Positions 11,300 to 21,029 of a stretch of DNA of 64,000 bases are shown piece after piece. How positions within the stretch are numbered: the stretch's first letter is position 1; the number at the start of each line of letters is the position of its first letter. Under the pieces are notes generated by a model, which was given only the letters and a program-made list of their open reading frames with translations, did no database searches and was not told the origin of the DNA. Location of the stretch: positions 19,822 through 83,821 of the forward strand of contig JAUZSE010000003.1 of the NCBI GenBank assembly GCA_030949725.1, read 5' to 3'. Origin of the DNA: Sulfurovum sp. GTDB lineage: Bacteria; Campylobacterota; Campylobacteria; Campylobacterales; Sulfurovaceae. Both the position numbers and the translations under genes were made by a program.

Positions 11300-12919
11300 G
11301 TGTCTTTAGCCCTAGCAAGAAAATACCGTCCTGCCACCTTTGATGACCTTATAGGTCAAGAGGCAGTTTCACAAACACTCTCCCTTGCACTTGATGGAAA
11401 CAGACTCTCTCATGCCTACCTTTTTTCTGGACTTAGAGGAAGTGGTAAAACCTCGACAGCCCGTATTTTCGCAAAAGCATTACTCTGTGAAAAAGGTGAA
11501 ACTTCCCACCCTTGTGGTACATGTACGCACTGTCTGATGGCAAGTGAAGGTAGCCATATGGATATTATCGAAATGGATGCGGCTTCTAACCGTGGTATTG
11601 ACGATATTAAAGACCTTATAGAACATACCAAATACAAACCTTCTTCTGCACGCTACAAGATCTTTATCATTGATGAAGTCCATATGCTCACCCCACAAGC
11701 CTTTAATGCACTGCTTAAAACCCTTGAAGAACCTCCTGCTTTTGTTAAGTTTATTTTGGCGACGACTGATCCTCTGAAACTTCCTGCAACCATCCTTTCG
11801 CGTACACAACATTTTAGGTTTAAGAAAATACCTCAAAACCTCACACTGAAACATTTGGAACACATCTTAGATCTTGAGAAGGTAGGGTATGAAAAAGAAG
11901 CCCTCGATATCATCGCACGTTCTGGAGCAGGAAGCCTAAGGGACTCTCTTACCTTGTTAGATCAGGCTATTGTCTATTCTAAAAACTTTGTTGATCTCAG
12001 TACGGTGACAGGTATGCTAGGTATCATAGAGCCTAGCCATCTTGAAACCTTACTCCATGACATCATGCATAAAGACAGCACAAAGATATTAGCTTTCATA
12101 AGAATGGCAACAGATTATGAAGCCGAAATGATCCTCGATGAGCTGACACTCTACCTTAAAGATCTATTACTCAACGGCAATGGTACATTTTCACCTATGA
12201 TCATAGAACGTTTCTTTAGAGTGATTGCAGACTCAAAATCTTTACTCGCTTTGGGTTCAGATGGTGAGTTTGTACTCTCATTGTCGTTATTTAAAATGAT
12301 GGAATCCTTAGAGATCAAAGACATAGACAGCATGATACGTGGACTAGAACAAGAACTTAAAGGCGTAGAAGTTTCAAAAATCAGAGAAGAAAAAGAAAAT
12401 ACGGTTGAACCCAAAGTTGAGGCTATAGTAGAACCTACCATTACGAAAACACCCTTAGTTAAAACTAACTCTCATCAAAAAACATTTGATATTCTTATCA
12501 AAAAACTTTATGACAGAAACTATGATCTCGGTGTTTGCTTTGAGCATAATATCACTTTTGAGAACTTTGAAGATAACAAACTCACATGGGGTTCCACAGT
12601 AGAAGGTGACGATAAGAAAACATTGGTCACACACTGGGGTCTCATCAATATGTTTGTCAAAGACACCTTTGGTTTTGAAACAAAAATCGTCAATATTTCT
12701 AAAAAAGTAATTGATCGCGAGAATATCCCTCATTCTGATGCAGATGTAAGTTCAATGATAGAAGACATTGAGATGAAAAGTTCTTGTATCTCTCCAGAAG
12801 CAGGAGATACAGAAGCAGCAAAAGAAAAAGACCCTTCTACACTCTTGCAAGAACCTATGATCAAAGAAGCAATCGCACTTTTTGACCCTAAAAAAGTAAG
12901 AATTAAAAGAAATACCTAA
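11300..12919 (+). CDS. dnaX: DNA polymerase III subunit gamma/tau
   Basis: DnaX is the clamp-loader ATPase. The track begins at 11210, but I place the start at GTG 11300, which gives the family-typical SLALARKYRPATFDDLIGQ and has AAAGGA 8 bases upstream. Walker A is GLRGSGKTS, the zinc-binding Cys set is CEKGETSHPCGTCTHC, Walker B is IIDEVHML, and the SRC-like sensor lies in ATILSRTQ. About 539 residues include an acidic variable tail after residue 370 that would interact with the polymerase. It is the only plus-strand gene in the first 18 kb and converges on the siroheme gene. Confidence 0.93.
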   Translation: MSLALARKYRPATFDDLIGQEAVSQTLSLALDGNRLSHAYLFSGLRGSGKTSTARIFAKALLCEKGETSHPCGTCTHCLMASEGSHMDIIEMDAASNRGIDDIKDLIEHTKYKPSSARYKIFIIDEVHMLTPQAFNALLKTLEEPPAFVKFILATTDPLKLPATILSRTQHFRFKKIPQNLTLKHLEHILDLEKVGYEKEALDIIARSGAGSLRDSLTLLDQAIVYSKNFVDLSTVTGMLGIIEPSHLETLLHDIMHKDSTKILAFIRMATDYEAEMILDELTLYLKDLLLNGNGTFSPMIIERFFRVIADSKSLLALGSDGEFVLSLSLFKMMESLEIKDIDSMIRGLEQELKGVEVSKIREEKENTVEPKVEAIVEPTITKTPLVKTNSHQKTFDILIKKLYDRNYDLGVCFEHNITFENFEDNKLTWGSTVEGDDKKTLVTHWGLINMFVKDTFGFETKIVNISKKVIDRENIPHSDADVSSMIEDIEMKSSCISPEAGDTEAAKEKDPSTLLQEPMIKEAIALFDPKKVRIKRNT

Positions 12920-12934
12920 TAGATATTTCTATTA
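12917..12934. terminator. Possible weak bidirectional terminator
   Basis: TAATAGA and TCTATTA form a perfect 7-bp stem with loop TATT in the 19-base gap between the convergent dnaX and siroheme genes. It overlaps the dnaX stop codon. The stem is AT-only, so strength is doubtful. Confidence 0.35.
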
Positions 12935-12938
12935 AATA

Positions 12939-13508
12939 TCACTTAAAATGTTTTGAAAAATATGCCTCAACCAAACCATCAAAGTATTGCATACGTGCTT
13001 TGCCTTTGGGCATAGTCGTACGCAATGCTTTCATCTTTTGTAAAAATGTTCCTACAGAATCAGGGATGACATTTTCAAAATGACGGCGTATTTGTTTTGC
13101 AAAAGCAGGTGATGCTCCCCCTGTAGAAAAAGCTATGGTCAAATCTCCTTTTTGTACATAAGAAGGGAAGATAAAATCACAGTATGCTGTGTCATCCACC
13201 GAATTTACCAATGTTCTGCTTCCTCTGGATTCTTCATAGATAGTTTTATGCAAGTCCACTGTATCTGTCGCAACGATGACTATATCAAACCTTTCACTAT
13301 CCCCTTGTTTATAGGCACGTTGATACAAGGTTAATCCATTATCTTCTATGAGCCTATGCACTTCACTGTTTACTTCCCTTGCAATCACTGTGATCTCTTT
13401 CGTAAAATCCAACAATTTTTCAAGTTTCTCCCTAGCAATGCTTCCTGCACCTACCACTAACACTTTCAGGTTCTGCATATCTATATAAAGTGGAAAAAAA
13501 GACATCAC
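12939..13508 (-). CDS. Siroheme synthase N-domain (precorrin-2 dehydrogenase)
   Basis: A 189-residue member of the CysG N-terminal/Met8 family, which oxidises precorrin-2 with NAD and often inserts iron to make siroheme. The start LYIDMQNLKVLVVGAGSIAREKLEKLL holds the GxGxxA Rossmann loop. TAYCDFIFPSYVQKGDLTIAFSTGGASPA is the conserved FPS...STGG segment. It overlaps the upstream uroporphyrinogen methyltransferase gene by four bases, so both siroheme steps are cotranscribed. Siroheme serves nitrite or sulfite reductases. Confidence 0.9.
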   Translation of the reverse strand: MMSFFPLYIDMQNLKVLVVGAGSIAREKLEKLLDFTKEITVIAREVNSEVHRLIEDNGLTLYQRAYKQGDSERFDIVIVATDTVDLHKTIYEESRGSRTLVNSVDDTAYCDFIFPSYVQKGDLTIAFSTGGASPAFAKQIRRHFENVIPDSVGTFLQKMKALRTTMPKGKARMQYFDGLVEAYFSKHFK

Positions 13509-14236
13509 CTCTCCCCCAAAAGCATTGCTCTTACGCTAACTACCTCACCTACAACTATAAGTGCAGGTGTTGGAAGATCTTTTGCTTTTTCATAGATGTC
13601 TGCCAAAGTACCGACAATCACCTTTTCGTCTTTAAGCGTGCCACGACTTATCACGGCAACGGGGTAGTCTGAAGGTTTACCAACCCCCATGAGTTGCTGA
13701 CAAATATTTTTAAGTTGATGTAAACCCATAAGAAAAATGATGGTTTCATCCTGTTTAAAACTATTCCAATCAAGTTGTGCATAGCCTTTCTCTGGTGCTT
13801 CATATCCTGTCACCACACGAAAAGATACAGATTTACCCCTGTGTGTTATGGGTATATTTGCCATTTCAGGTACGGCGATAGCAGAAGTAATCCCAGGTAT
13901 AAACTCAAAGTCTATCCCCTTACTTGCTAAAAAAAGTGCCTCTTCCCCACCCCGTCCAAACACCACAGAGTCTCCCCCTTTTAAACGTACCACACGCTCA
14001 TGTTTTAAGGCTTTGGTATAGAGTAATGTATTGATCTCATTTTGGGGTAAGATATGATGTTTATTTTCTTTACCCACATAGATACATTCACAACCCAATT
14101 TCGCTTCTTTGAGTACCTCAGGATTTACAAGCCTATCATATATAATCACATCTGCCTGCTGTATAACACGTAAAGCCTTAAGTGTCAACAGTTCTATATC
14201 ACCAGGACCAGCACCTGTTAAATACACTTTAGCCAT
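13505..14236 (-). CDS. cobA: Uroporphyrinogen-III C-methyltransferase
   Basis: A 243-residue SUMT that methylates uroporphyrinogen III to precorrin-2 with S-adenosylmethionine. Diagnostic segments are VYLTGAGPGDIELLTLKA at the N-terminus, VIIYDRLV, VRLKGGDSVVFGRGGEEA and FIPGITSAIA. A separate single-domain SUMT followed by a CysG-N type protein is the usual alternative to the fused CysG. The start at 14236 has a usable purine-rich leader (AGGAGAATC). Symbol cobA (also sumT/cysG-C) is a family name. Confidence 0.92.
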   Translation of the reverse strand: MAKVYLTGAGPGDIELLTLKALRVIQQADVIIYDRLVNPEVLKEAKLGCECIYVGKENKHHILPQNEINTLLYTKALKHERVVRLKGGDSVVFGRGGEEALFLASKGIDFEFIPGITSAIAVPEMANIPITHRGKSVSFRVVTGYEAPEKGYAQLDWNSFKQDETIIFLMGLHQLKNICQQLMGVGKPSDYPVAVISRGTLKDEKVIVGTLADIYEKAKDLPTPALIVVGEVVSVRAMLLGER

Positions 14237-14290
14237 AGGTTGATTCTCCTTTATTTTTTTGGATACGTTAGCCCTTTTTATGGTCTAAGT

Positions 14291-14575
14291 TTATTTATAG
14301 ACTTCATCATGTGTACCTATTTGTACAGGTATTATCTTGTTATCTTCTATATAAAACTCTATACTAATTCTATATTGCATATCGATAGAGACCGAATATA
14401 GTTTATCTAGTTTTCCGAAAAGTTTATGTAAACGCAAGGAGGGATGAAAAGGATCCACTTCTAATAATCGTATAACCTTCCCATACTTACTTGTGATATC
14501 CCTATGCTTCTTTAAAAACTTTACTAGTCTTTTCTCATAACTCTGTGTAATCTCAATCGCGTAAGGCATCATCAA
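14291..14575 (-). CDS. RelE/ParE-family toxin
   Basis: A 94-residue RelE-superfamily protein, probably an mRNA-cleaving toxin. The pattern SYEKRLVKFLKKHRDI, HPSLRLHKLFGKL, YSVSIDMQYRISIEF and GTHDEVYK matches the YoeB/YafQ-like fold, including the C-terminal G-T-H-D-x-V. The start (several adjacent ATGs at 14569-14575) overlaps the antitoxin gene by 23 bases, the standard coupling. It would be held inactive by the upstream gene product. Confidence 0.85.
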   Translation of the reverse strand: MMMPYAIEITQSYEKRLVKFLKKHRDITSKYGKVIRLLEVDPFHPSLRLHKLFGKLDKLYSVSIDMQYRISIEFYIEDNKIIPVQIGTHDEVYK

Positions 14576-14813
14576 GTCTATCTAAGTGTTCTTGTGCCGT
14601 CATAACTTCAGACTTACCTTCTTTTATGCTCTTTTGTGCTTCTGTGTATGCTTGTTCTAGTTCACACTCACGTAAATACTCATAACGTGCTATATCTACA
14701 ACCACATACTTGTGTTTACCTCTCACTGAAATAAGCACTTCATCCAATGTACCGAGTACTTTATCGAGCAAAGTGACACCCTTTGTTTTAAGTTCATTTG
14801 CACTTATTACCAT
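14553..14813 (-). CDS. Phd/YefM-family antitoxin
   Basis: An 86-residue antitoxin. The N-terminal ISANELKTKGVTLLDKVL and ISVRGKHKYVVVDIARYEYL form the Phd/YefM DNA-binding fold. The acidic tail (KEGKSEVMTAQEHLDRLDDALRD) would wrap the toxin. It precedes and overlaps the RelE-like gene. Phd/YefM proteins normally repress their own operon, so the AT-rich gap 14814-14890 upstream likely holds the operator and promoter. Confidence 0.85.
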   Translation of the reverse strand: MVISANELKTKGVTLLDKVLGTLDEVLISVRGKHKYVVVDIARYEYLRECELEQAYTEAQKSIKEGKSEVMTAQEHLDRLDDALRD

Positions 14814-14950
14814 ATCATATCCTTTATCATACTATTTAGAGTATTATATATAATATTGTTTAGAATGTCAATGGGTTTGTGCTTGTATTATGTCCCGTTG
14901 ACTCATATCATATTCCTTACTATTTTATGTATCTAAAAATTGACAAAAAC

Positions 14951-15406
14951 CTAAGCATTCAAATCTTCAGACCAAAAAAACTCTATCCAGCCTTTTGGTT
15001 CTTTCACATACCAATCTGGCATTATTTGCGCAGTAGGTTTATAAAAAAGTGAAGCCGTCAAAAAAGTTACCTTTGGATATGCCTCCCCTAAGACTTTTAA
15101 AACTTCCACTAAAGTATCACCACTATCTACAATGTCATCGACGATAAGCACTTGTTTGGCAGACCTTAAATTAGGTATATTAAAAACCTCAACTGAGTCA
15201 TTTTTCTGCGTATCATCATACCCTATAGTGTTAAGAGCATACACCTCACGTAAATCATAATACTCCCCCAACATCTGAGCCATAGACAAGCCACCTCTTG
15301 CTATACCTAGTATGGCATCAAAAGATTGGTCTATCTTTTGTATGAGGGTTTTTAAGTCTTGTTTGTATTCTTGGTAAGGGTAGTAATATCTAGTTATAGG
15401 ATTCAT
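14951..15406 (-). CDS. Phosphoribosyltransferase (xanthine/hypoxanthine type)
   Basis: A 151-residue type I phosphoribosyltransferase. The PRPP-binding motif is VLIVDDIVDSGDTL at about residues 87-100, and ILGIARGGLSMAQML is the pyrophosphate loop. Size and the C-terminal PDWYVKEPKGWIEFFW resemble small Gpt/Hpt-like purine salvage enzymes, including the tail motif W(I)xFxW. Exact base specificity cannot be told. It is a single gene with its own leader (AGGAGAAGAC) upstream. Confidence 0.85.
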   Translation of the reverse strand: MNPITRYYYPYQEYKQDLKTLIQKIDQSFDAILGIARGGLSMAQMLGEYYDLREVYALNTIGYDDTQKNDSVEVFNIPNLRSAKQVLIVDDIVDSGDTLVEVLKVLGEAYPKVTFLTASLFYKPTAQIMPDWYVKEPKGWIEFFWSEDLNA

Positions 15407-15500
15407 GTTGTCTTCTCCTGAAAACGCTTAATAATTTTACAAATCTTTTTATTGTTATAATTTACTTTTGTTTTTTTAATTGGAAATGTATTACCTCATT

Positions 15501-16058
15501 TTATACTTCCTTAAATAGATTGCTTAACTTACCTATCAACTCTCTAAAATATGGATGCTCTAAATCATAAGGTTTTTTAGGAGAGGTAATTTTATGTAGT
15601 TGTTCCATGATATACTTATGATGATTTTTTTCTTCAAATTCTATACAATCTAAAAACTCATCATAACAAACTTTTAAATTTTCATCAACGGTTGAGAGTA
15701 AGAGGCTTTCTAAATAGCCATCTTTTGAAAGTGGATTGCAAGATATATAAAAACTACTCATACTTTTAATATTAAGCTTTTCTATCAAAATATCTAAAGC
15801 ATTTTCTGTATTATAATATCCTCCATAAATACTATTGTCTTTTTGATAATCAGCATCTACAATAAAAAGTATTTTCTCTATTTTCTGAGCTTTAATTAGA
15901 GTAGTTAAAGTTTTATATCTATCATCATTTTCTTTAAAAATAGTACTTTTATTTCCCATGACAATAAAGTTATCATCAGAACAATCTATATCTAAAAAAA
16001 CCAATATCTCTTTGAGTTTATTTTTATCTGATTTACCCTCACAAACAATCTTTACCAT
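15501..16058 (-). CDS. DUF3226/TOPRIM-like protein paired with ATPase
   Basis: A 185-residue protein that starts VKIVCEGKSDKNKLKEIL, the acidic E-G-K-S-D opening of TOPRIM/DUF3226 proteins. The second acidic motif is IEKILFIVDADYQKD (DxD). Both are expected metal-binding positions. It overlaps the ATPase gene upstream by seven bases, so the two are coupled. OLD nucleases fuse an ABC ATPase to a TOPRIM nuclease, and PARIS systems split AAA15 ATPase and TOPRIM/DUF4435 effector. This pair has the same logic. A defence role is an inference. Confidence 0.75.
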   Translation of the reverse strand: MVKIVCEGKSDKNKLKEILVFLDIDCSDDNFIVMGNKSTIFKENDDRYKTLTTLIKAQKIEKILFIVDADYQKDNSIYGGYYNTENALDILIEKLNIKSMSSFYISCNPLSKDGYLESLLLSTVDENLKVCYDEFLDCIEFEEKNHHKYIMEQLHKITSPKKPYDLEHPYFRELIGKLSNLFKEV

Positions 16059-17024
16059 GCCCGTACCTCATGATTTTGAGCTATTTCACTTCTAAACATT
16101 CCTGCATCAAGTGTAATAGCTATAATATCGTCATCCTTATTTGTAGAAAGATTAATAAATGCTATATCATCATCTTCAAGTTTTTTAGAGACACGACTAT
16201 AAGACTCTATCGCCTCTTTTGAGTGTGTTGTAGCAAAAACTTGTACATTATTTTCTTTAGATATTTTCAAGATTATTTCCCACATTTTATCAAATAAACT
16301 ATAGTGAATACCATTTTCTATCTCATCTATAAAAAGTGTATTATTTTCTAAGCTAAGTAGTGAAATCATAATATTAATAAAGGTCTTTACACCTTGACCA
16401 TAAAAAGAGAGTTTCTCCCATCCTCTTTTATAAAGTTGTGCTTCGTTATTGATATAATCAAGCTTTTCAATGCCAAAAAGTTCTTTTAGATACTTTTCTA
16501 AAACAGAAAGGCTATTACTAAGTTTTAGTGAACTAATCCCTCTATTATACATCTCATTAAAGTCTGAAAAAGCAGAAATATAATGCAAAGAAAAGTGCAT
16601 ATAAGAATATTCAATTTGAGTATCCAAAAGTGTATATAAAGCCTGATAATCAAATCTCAGTTCACTTTGTCAAAGGTGTTTTTAGCATAAATGTATTCTC
16701 AATATTTTCAATATATAAAGCTTCATCTTCATTCAAAGTCATAGAGATATTTTGATGGTTTAAAATAAGCTTCTTTAACGCCACTTGCCTATCTTCTCTA
16801 AGTAACACACTATTAACCAAATTCCTATGCGTCTGTATCTCCAAAAGTTTCTGATACAGCAAAGTATTTTCCGTAGTAGAACACAATAAACAAGCTTCCA
16901 AAAGAGTCGTTTTACCCACATTATTACGCCCACCAATAAGATTAACTCTCTTAAATTTTTCTACTTCAAAGTTTTTAAGACATTTGTAGTTTTTTATTTT
17001 TAGGGTTTTTAGTTTGTTTTGCAT
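16052..17024 (-). CDS. AAA15/OLD-like ATPase (frameshifted)
   Basis: An SMC-like ATPase of about 320 residues in two frames. The N-terminal piece (16662-17024) reads IKNYKCLKNFEV then Walker A GGRNNVGKTT. The C-terminal piece (from 16627) holds the signature-like region and Walker B/D-loop LFIDEIENGIHY, then VQVFATTHSKEAIESY (H-loop). The two frames join near 16660, where the second frame reads back as ELRFDYQALYTLL, so one base is missing or extra. It is followed at once by the TOPRIM-like gene. Lower-GC composition and position between housekeeping genes suggest an acquired defence module. Confidence 0.75.
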
Positions 17025-17178
17025 GGGCTATTTTTCTTTCTCACATAGGTGAATGGATTGATGTGTTTTTTGTATGTTCGCATTTTATATTATTTTCTAT
17101 AATCAGCTATTCTAAAATTAGGTGGAGTCAATTTAAAGTTAGATTTTTCATATCTATACTATCAACAACAAAAAGCTC

Positions 17179-17363
17179 TTAATTTATTACCGACATTAAA
17201 ATCCTATATTGTGTATTTACAATACCAATAGAATAGCAATTTTTATCTTTTTTACATGTCATCTTTTTATATTGAAGTTTAGCATTTTCTTTTCTAGGGC
17301 TTCTAAAGATACAGAGATAAAGTCCGAATAATTAATAAAGTCGTTGTTCATTCTTACTGTCAT
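17179..17363 (-). CDS. Small ORF of unknown function, possible frameshift
   Basis: ATG at 17363 follows GAAAGAAAGGAATGTAATT, a good ribosome-binding site. The frame MTVRMNNDFINYSDFISVSLEALE runs 34 residues to a stop at 17259. A second frame continues smoothly as ENAKLQYKKMTCKKDKNCYSIGIVNTQ to a stop at 17179. A one-base shift near 17290 would give one protein of about 60 residues. I recognise no family. The rest of 17025-17400 has no other gene I can support. Confidence 0.35.
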
Positions 17364-17400
17364 AATTACATTCCTTTCTTTCTATTATAACTTTCTAAAA

Positions 17401-18501
17401 TTAACCCTCATAAACCTTTAGCTCATTATAAAGACTATCCCTCTCCACAGGTGTAAATCCTGCGTTTTTAATGAGTGCTACAAAGTCATCTAAGTTCATG
17501 CCCTTTGCACCTTCTGAACCTGCGGCTGATTGTATGGACTCTTTTTCTATCGTACCATCTAAGTCATCACAACCAAACTCTTGGGCGATGAGTGCTAGAT
17601 TTATGGATGCCGTTACCCAGTAGGCTTTGATATGTGGGATGTTATCTAAGATAATACGGCTAATGGCATAGGTTTTTAAGACTTCTTGTCCTGAAGGGTA
17701 GTTACAGTTTTTCATGTAATTGTTTTCTTTTTGATACACAAGAGGAATAAAAGCATTAAACCCCCCAGTTTTGTCTTGTAAAGTACGTAAACGTATCATG
17801 TGGTCTATGCGGTGAGCTCTTGTCTCTACATGTCCAAAAAGCATAGTTGCATTAGATTCTCTGCCTTTGTTGTGCCACTTTTCATGGATGTCTAGCCATT
17901 GTGCTGAAGTCACTTTGCCTTTACAAAGGTACTCACGTACACCTTCATCAAAAATTTCTGCTCCCCCACCAGGCATAGAGTCTACGCCATTTTCTATCAT
18001 CATATCTATGAGTTCATCATAGGAGTGTCCATACTCCCGTGCGAGGAAGTCTACCTCAGCAGCCGTCATAGCTTTGACGTGAACTTCAGGATATTTGGCT
18101 TTTATTTTCCTAAATGCACCCATATACCACTCCACACCATCTTTAGGGTTGTGTGCAGAGACGATATGCATCTCTTTTGCCCCAATACTTACAGAGTGGT
18201 CTACGATTTTGAGTATCTCTTCATGTGTCATTGTATATTGTAGTGGGTTTTTACGTGTGGCTGAATAGGCACAAAACTTACATACATCTGCACATACATT
18301 CGTAGGATTGATGTGACGATTGATGTTAAAGTAAGATTTCTTTCCATACTTTTCTTTACGTATATTATCCGCTAACTCACCTAAGGTATAAAGGTCAAGC
18401 TCATAGAGGGCTTCACCTTCTTCTTGAGTGAGTCTTACTTTATTACGTACTTTTTCGATTAATGCTTTTTCAACTAATACTTCTTCTTGTGCTAAATCCA
18501 T
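17401..18501 (-). CDS. mqnE: Aminofutalosine synthase MqnE
   Basis: A 366-residue radical SAM enzyme of the futalosine menaquinone pathway, which joins a chorismate-derived enolpyruvyl benzoate to SAM. The iron-sulfur motif is CADVCKFC (Cys 70, 74, 77), followed by AYSATRKNPLQYTM. Other family segments are EMHIVSAHNPKDG, DSMPGGGAEIF and GRESNATMLFGH. The pathway is standard in Campylobacterota, which respire with menaquinone. It is divergent from glnD, and the shared 55-base gap holds TATTATAAC as a possible promoter element. Confidence 0.93.
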   Translation of the reverse strand: MDLAQEEVLVEKALIEKVRNKVRLTQEEGEALYELDLYTLGELADNIRKEKYGKKSYFNINRHINPTNVCADVCKFCAYSATRKNPLQYTMTHEEILKIVDHSVSIGAKEMHIVSAHNPKDGVEWYMGAFRKIKAKYPEVHVKAMTAAEVDFLAREYGHSYDELIDMMIENGVDSMPGGGAEIFDEGVREYLCKGKVTSAQWLDIHEKWHNKGRESNATMLFGHVETRAHRIDHMIRLRTLQDKTGGFNAFIPLVYQKENNYMKNCNYPSGQEVLKTYAISRIILDNIPHIKAYWVTASINLALIAQEFGCDDLDGTIEKESIQSAAGSEGAKGMNLDDFVALIKNAGFTPVERDSLYNELKVYEG

Positions 18502-18556
18502 TTTCTACCCTTAGCTATTTTGGGTATTATAACAGTTATAGATTAGGAGTTACTAA

Positions 18557-21028
18557 GTGGATAAAGTAAAAGCACAAATAGAAGAACTACTATACGAAAA
18601 TGCAGCAGATTTTGAGATAGCAAAAGTACTCAAAAAAGACATCAAACGCTATTTTGATACACTGGAAGATACCTTTGCCACTTCAGGAGGGAAAGATTTC
18701 CTTCTCAAACATACCAAAAAAATAGACACTGTTTTACAAATGATCTACAAAATAGCACTTAGAACCATGTTTGCTGACTATGCTCCTATGAAAAACTCCA
18801 TTCCTTTAGCACTTGTAGCCCTTGGTTCTTATGGAAGAGAACAACTTTGTGTTTATTCTGACATAGACCTCATGATAGTCTACAAAGAAATCCCTGGCTA
18901 CAATACCAAAGAGATGATCGAAAAGATACTGTATATTCTCTGGGACACGGGATTAAAACTGGGACACAGAGTACACACCGTAGAAGAACTTTTTGAAGTG
19001 TCCAAAACTGACATCACCATAAAAACTGCCCTTATTGAGTCTCGTTTTATAGAAGGTTCACATTTTATCTGGACTGACACACAAAATGCTCTCACGCAAA
19101 TACGCCATGATGATAGAGAAGGCTTCATACGCCTAAAACTTGAAGAACAAGAGAAAAAACATCATAGGTTTCCCATCACTATGGAGCCAAACCTTAAAGA
19201 CGGTGCAGGAGGATTTCGTGATGCAAACCTTGTCTACTGGGTAGGAAAAGTACTCTACAATACGAACAACATTAAGTCCTTACCCTCAGAAGTAGTCAAC
19301 GAAAAAGACTACAAAAGCTTTCGTATCGCTTTGGAGTTCTTGTTTCGTGTTCGTTCTGCCTTGCACCTCGTTGCTAAGAAGAAAGAAGACAAACTTCGCC
19401 TTGATCTCATCCCTGCTACAGCTACACTTTTGGGCTACGATATGAGCCAAAAAGACCATATGCGTTTTGCTTCCAAGGTCATCGGTAGCCTCAAAATCAT
19501 CAGACTCTACAGTATGATATGGCTTGAGACACTCATACACGAATATATAAAAGAAGATAGTAGCAAAAACTATGTCTATCCACAAAAAGGTACAAATGAT
19601 TTAAATACTGTACTCTTACAACTTAGCAAGCAAGCTAGCAAACCTTTTTATGCCCATCCTACACTCTTACAACAACTCATCAACATTAAAAAACCTGAAC
19701 GCTTAGATGATTCACTCTACAAAACGATTGCCAAATTATTTTATATGCCTCACACCCATTCAGTACTCTCTACCTTGTCTTACGCAAAACTTCTCAAATA
19801 CACCATCCCACCTATCAAAAAAGTGGTAGATTTACCCCAGTTTGATGGCTACCATCAGTATGCCGTCGATACGCATTCTCTTCGTTGTGTTTACCATTTG
19901 GAACATATAGAAGACGACTTTATCTTAAATCTTTGGCACGCTTTGAGTGCCGATGAAAAAGCCATGCTAAAAGTGGTTGTACTTTTACATGATGCTGGGA
20001 AAGGAAGACGCAGAGACCATCACTATGTAGGCGTATCTTTATTTAAAATATTTGCCAGTAAACTACATGTAGATACTACACTCATAGCTATGGGAGAGAC
20101 GCTCATACAGTACCATACACTTATGTCAAAAGTTGCCCAAAGAGAAGATTTGTACTCTGAGACGGTTATATTGGCTTTTGCTTCTCACTTTAAAACGCAA
20201 AAACTCTTAGATTTGATATACATCTTGACCTATGCCGATATGTCTGGGGTGGGTCATGACATCTACAACTCTTTTTCTGCAAAACTCATACGTACACTCT
20301 ACAAACAATCTATTGAGGTACTAGGACAAACCAAAAGGCTAGATGAAGCAGAAAAACGTAGCAAAAAAGTAGCCTCACTCAAACGCACCAAAGCCTTTAC
20401 TCTACTCACACGAACAAAACAAAACAAAATCTTATCCATCCCCTCAAACTTAATCTTTTTACGTTATACACCTAAGCGTATACTCGCTATTGCACAAGAA
20501 GCATTTAAAACAACCTCTTATACCTATACAATTAGCAATACCACGCACTTAACCATAGAAATCATCCGAAAAGAGTCTTTTAATCTTGGTTATTTGTTAG
20601 GAAAACTTTCCAATATGGATGTGGTAAATATGGATATATGTAAACTCTTCAATGGACTAAAATACTTCAAGATAGACTTATCAGAAACGATTACAGCAGA
20701 TGAAGTAGGTTTTGTAGAAGTATACATCAACAAATCTTTTACGCATACTCTTAATACTATCTCACTTCATCCCTACATTCAAGAAGATGAAGTGAATATA
20801 GACTGTGAACATTCAAAAACCTATGCCATTATGCATGTCAATGCCAAAAACCAAAAAGGTTTACTTGCCTACATCATAGACCTGTTTGATCAACTAGGCA
20901 TAGACATCGTCACTGCAAAAGTACATACACTTAAGAACCGTGCTAGAGATATGTTTCTCATCGAAAAGAATGGAAACTTTTGTCATAATGTTGATACGAT
21001 AATAGAAAAACTAATGGGTGGGAAATAA
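18557..21028 (+). CDS. glnD: PII uridylyltransferase / uridylyl-removing enzyme
   Basis: GlnD senses glutamine and modifies the PII protein. The 823-residue protein has the nucleotidyltransferase motif GSYGREQLCVYSDIDLMI at about 90-110, a PII-uridylyl helical domain with EPNLKDGAGGFRDANL, an HD domain with VVLLHDAGKGRRRDHH near 475, and C-terminal ACT-like regions (YAIMHVNAKNQKGLLAYIID near 755). The start is GTG with AGGAG upstream. It is followed by glmS, whose start lies one base past this stop, so the two are cotranscribed. Confidence 0.92.
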   Translation: MDKVKAQIEELLYENAADFEIAKVLKKDIKRYFDTLEDTFATSGGKDFLLKHTKKIDTVLQMIYKIALRTMFADYAPMKNSIPLALVALGSYGREQLCVYSDIDLMIVYKEIPGYNTKEMIEKILYILWDTGLKLGHRVHTVEELFEVSKTDITIKTALIESRFIEGSHFIWTDTQNALTQIRHDDREGFIRLKLEEQEKKHHRFPITMEPNLKDGAGGFRDANLVYWVGKVLYNTNNIKSLPSEVVNEKDYKSFRIALEFLFRVRSALHLVAKKKEDKLRLDLIPATATLLGYDMSQKDHMRFASKVIGSLKIIRLYSMIWLETLIHEYIKEDSSKNYVYPQKGTNDLNTVLLQLSKQASKPFYAHPTLLQQLINIKKPERLDDSLYKTIAKLFYMPHTHSVLSTLSYAKLLKYTIPPIKKVVDLPQFDGYHQYAVDTHSLRCVYHLEHIEDDFILNLWHALSADEKAMLKVVVLLHDAGKGRRRDHHYVGVSLFKIFASKLHVDTTLIAMGETLIQYHTLMSKVAQREDLYSETVILAFASHFKTQKLLDLIYILTYADMSGVGHDIYNSFSAKLIRTLYKQSIEVLGQTKRLDEAEKRSKKVASLKRTKAFTLLTRTKQNKILSIPSNLIFLRYTPKRILAIAQEAFKTTSYTYTISNTTHLTIEIIRKESFNLGYLLGKLSNMDVVNMDICKLFNGLKYFKIDLSETITADEVGFVEVYINKSFTHTLNTISLHPYIQEDEVNIDCEHSKTYAIMHVNAKNQKGLLAYIIDLFDQLGIDIVTAKVHTLKNRARDMFLIEKNGNFCHNVDTIIEKLMGGK

Positions 21029-21029
21029 T

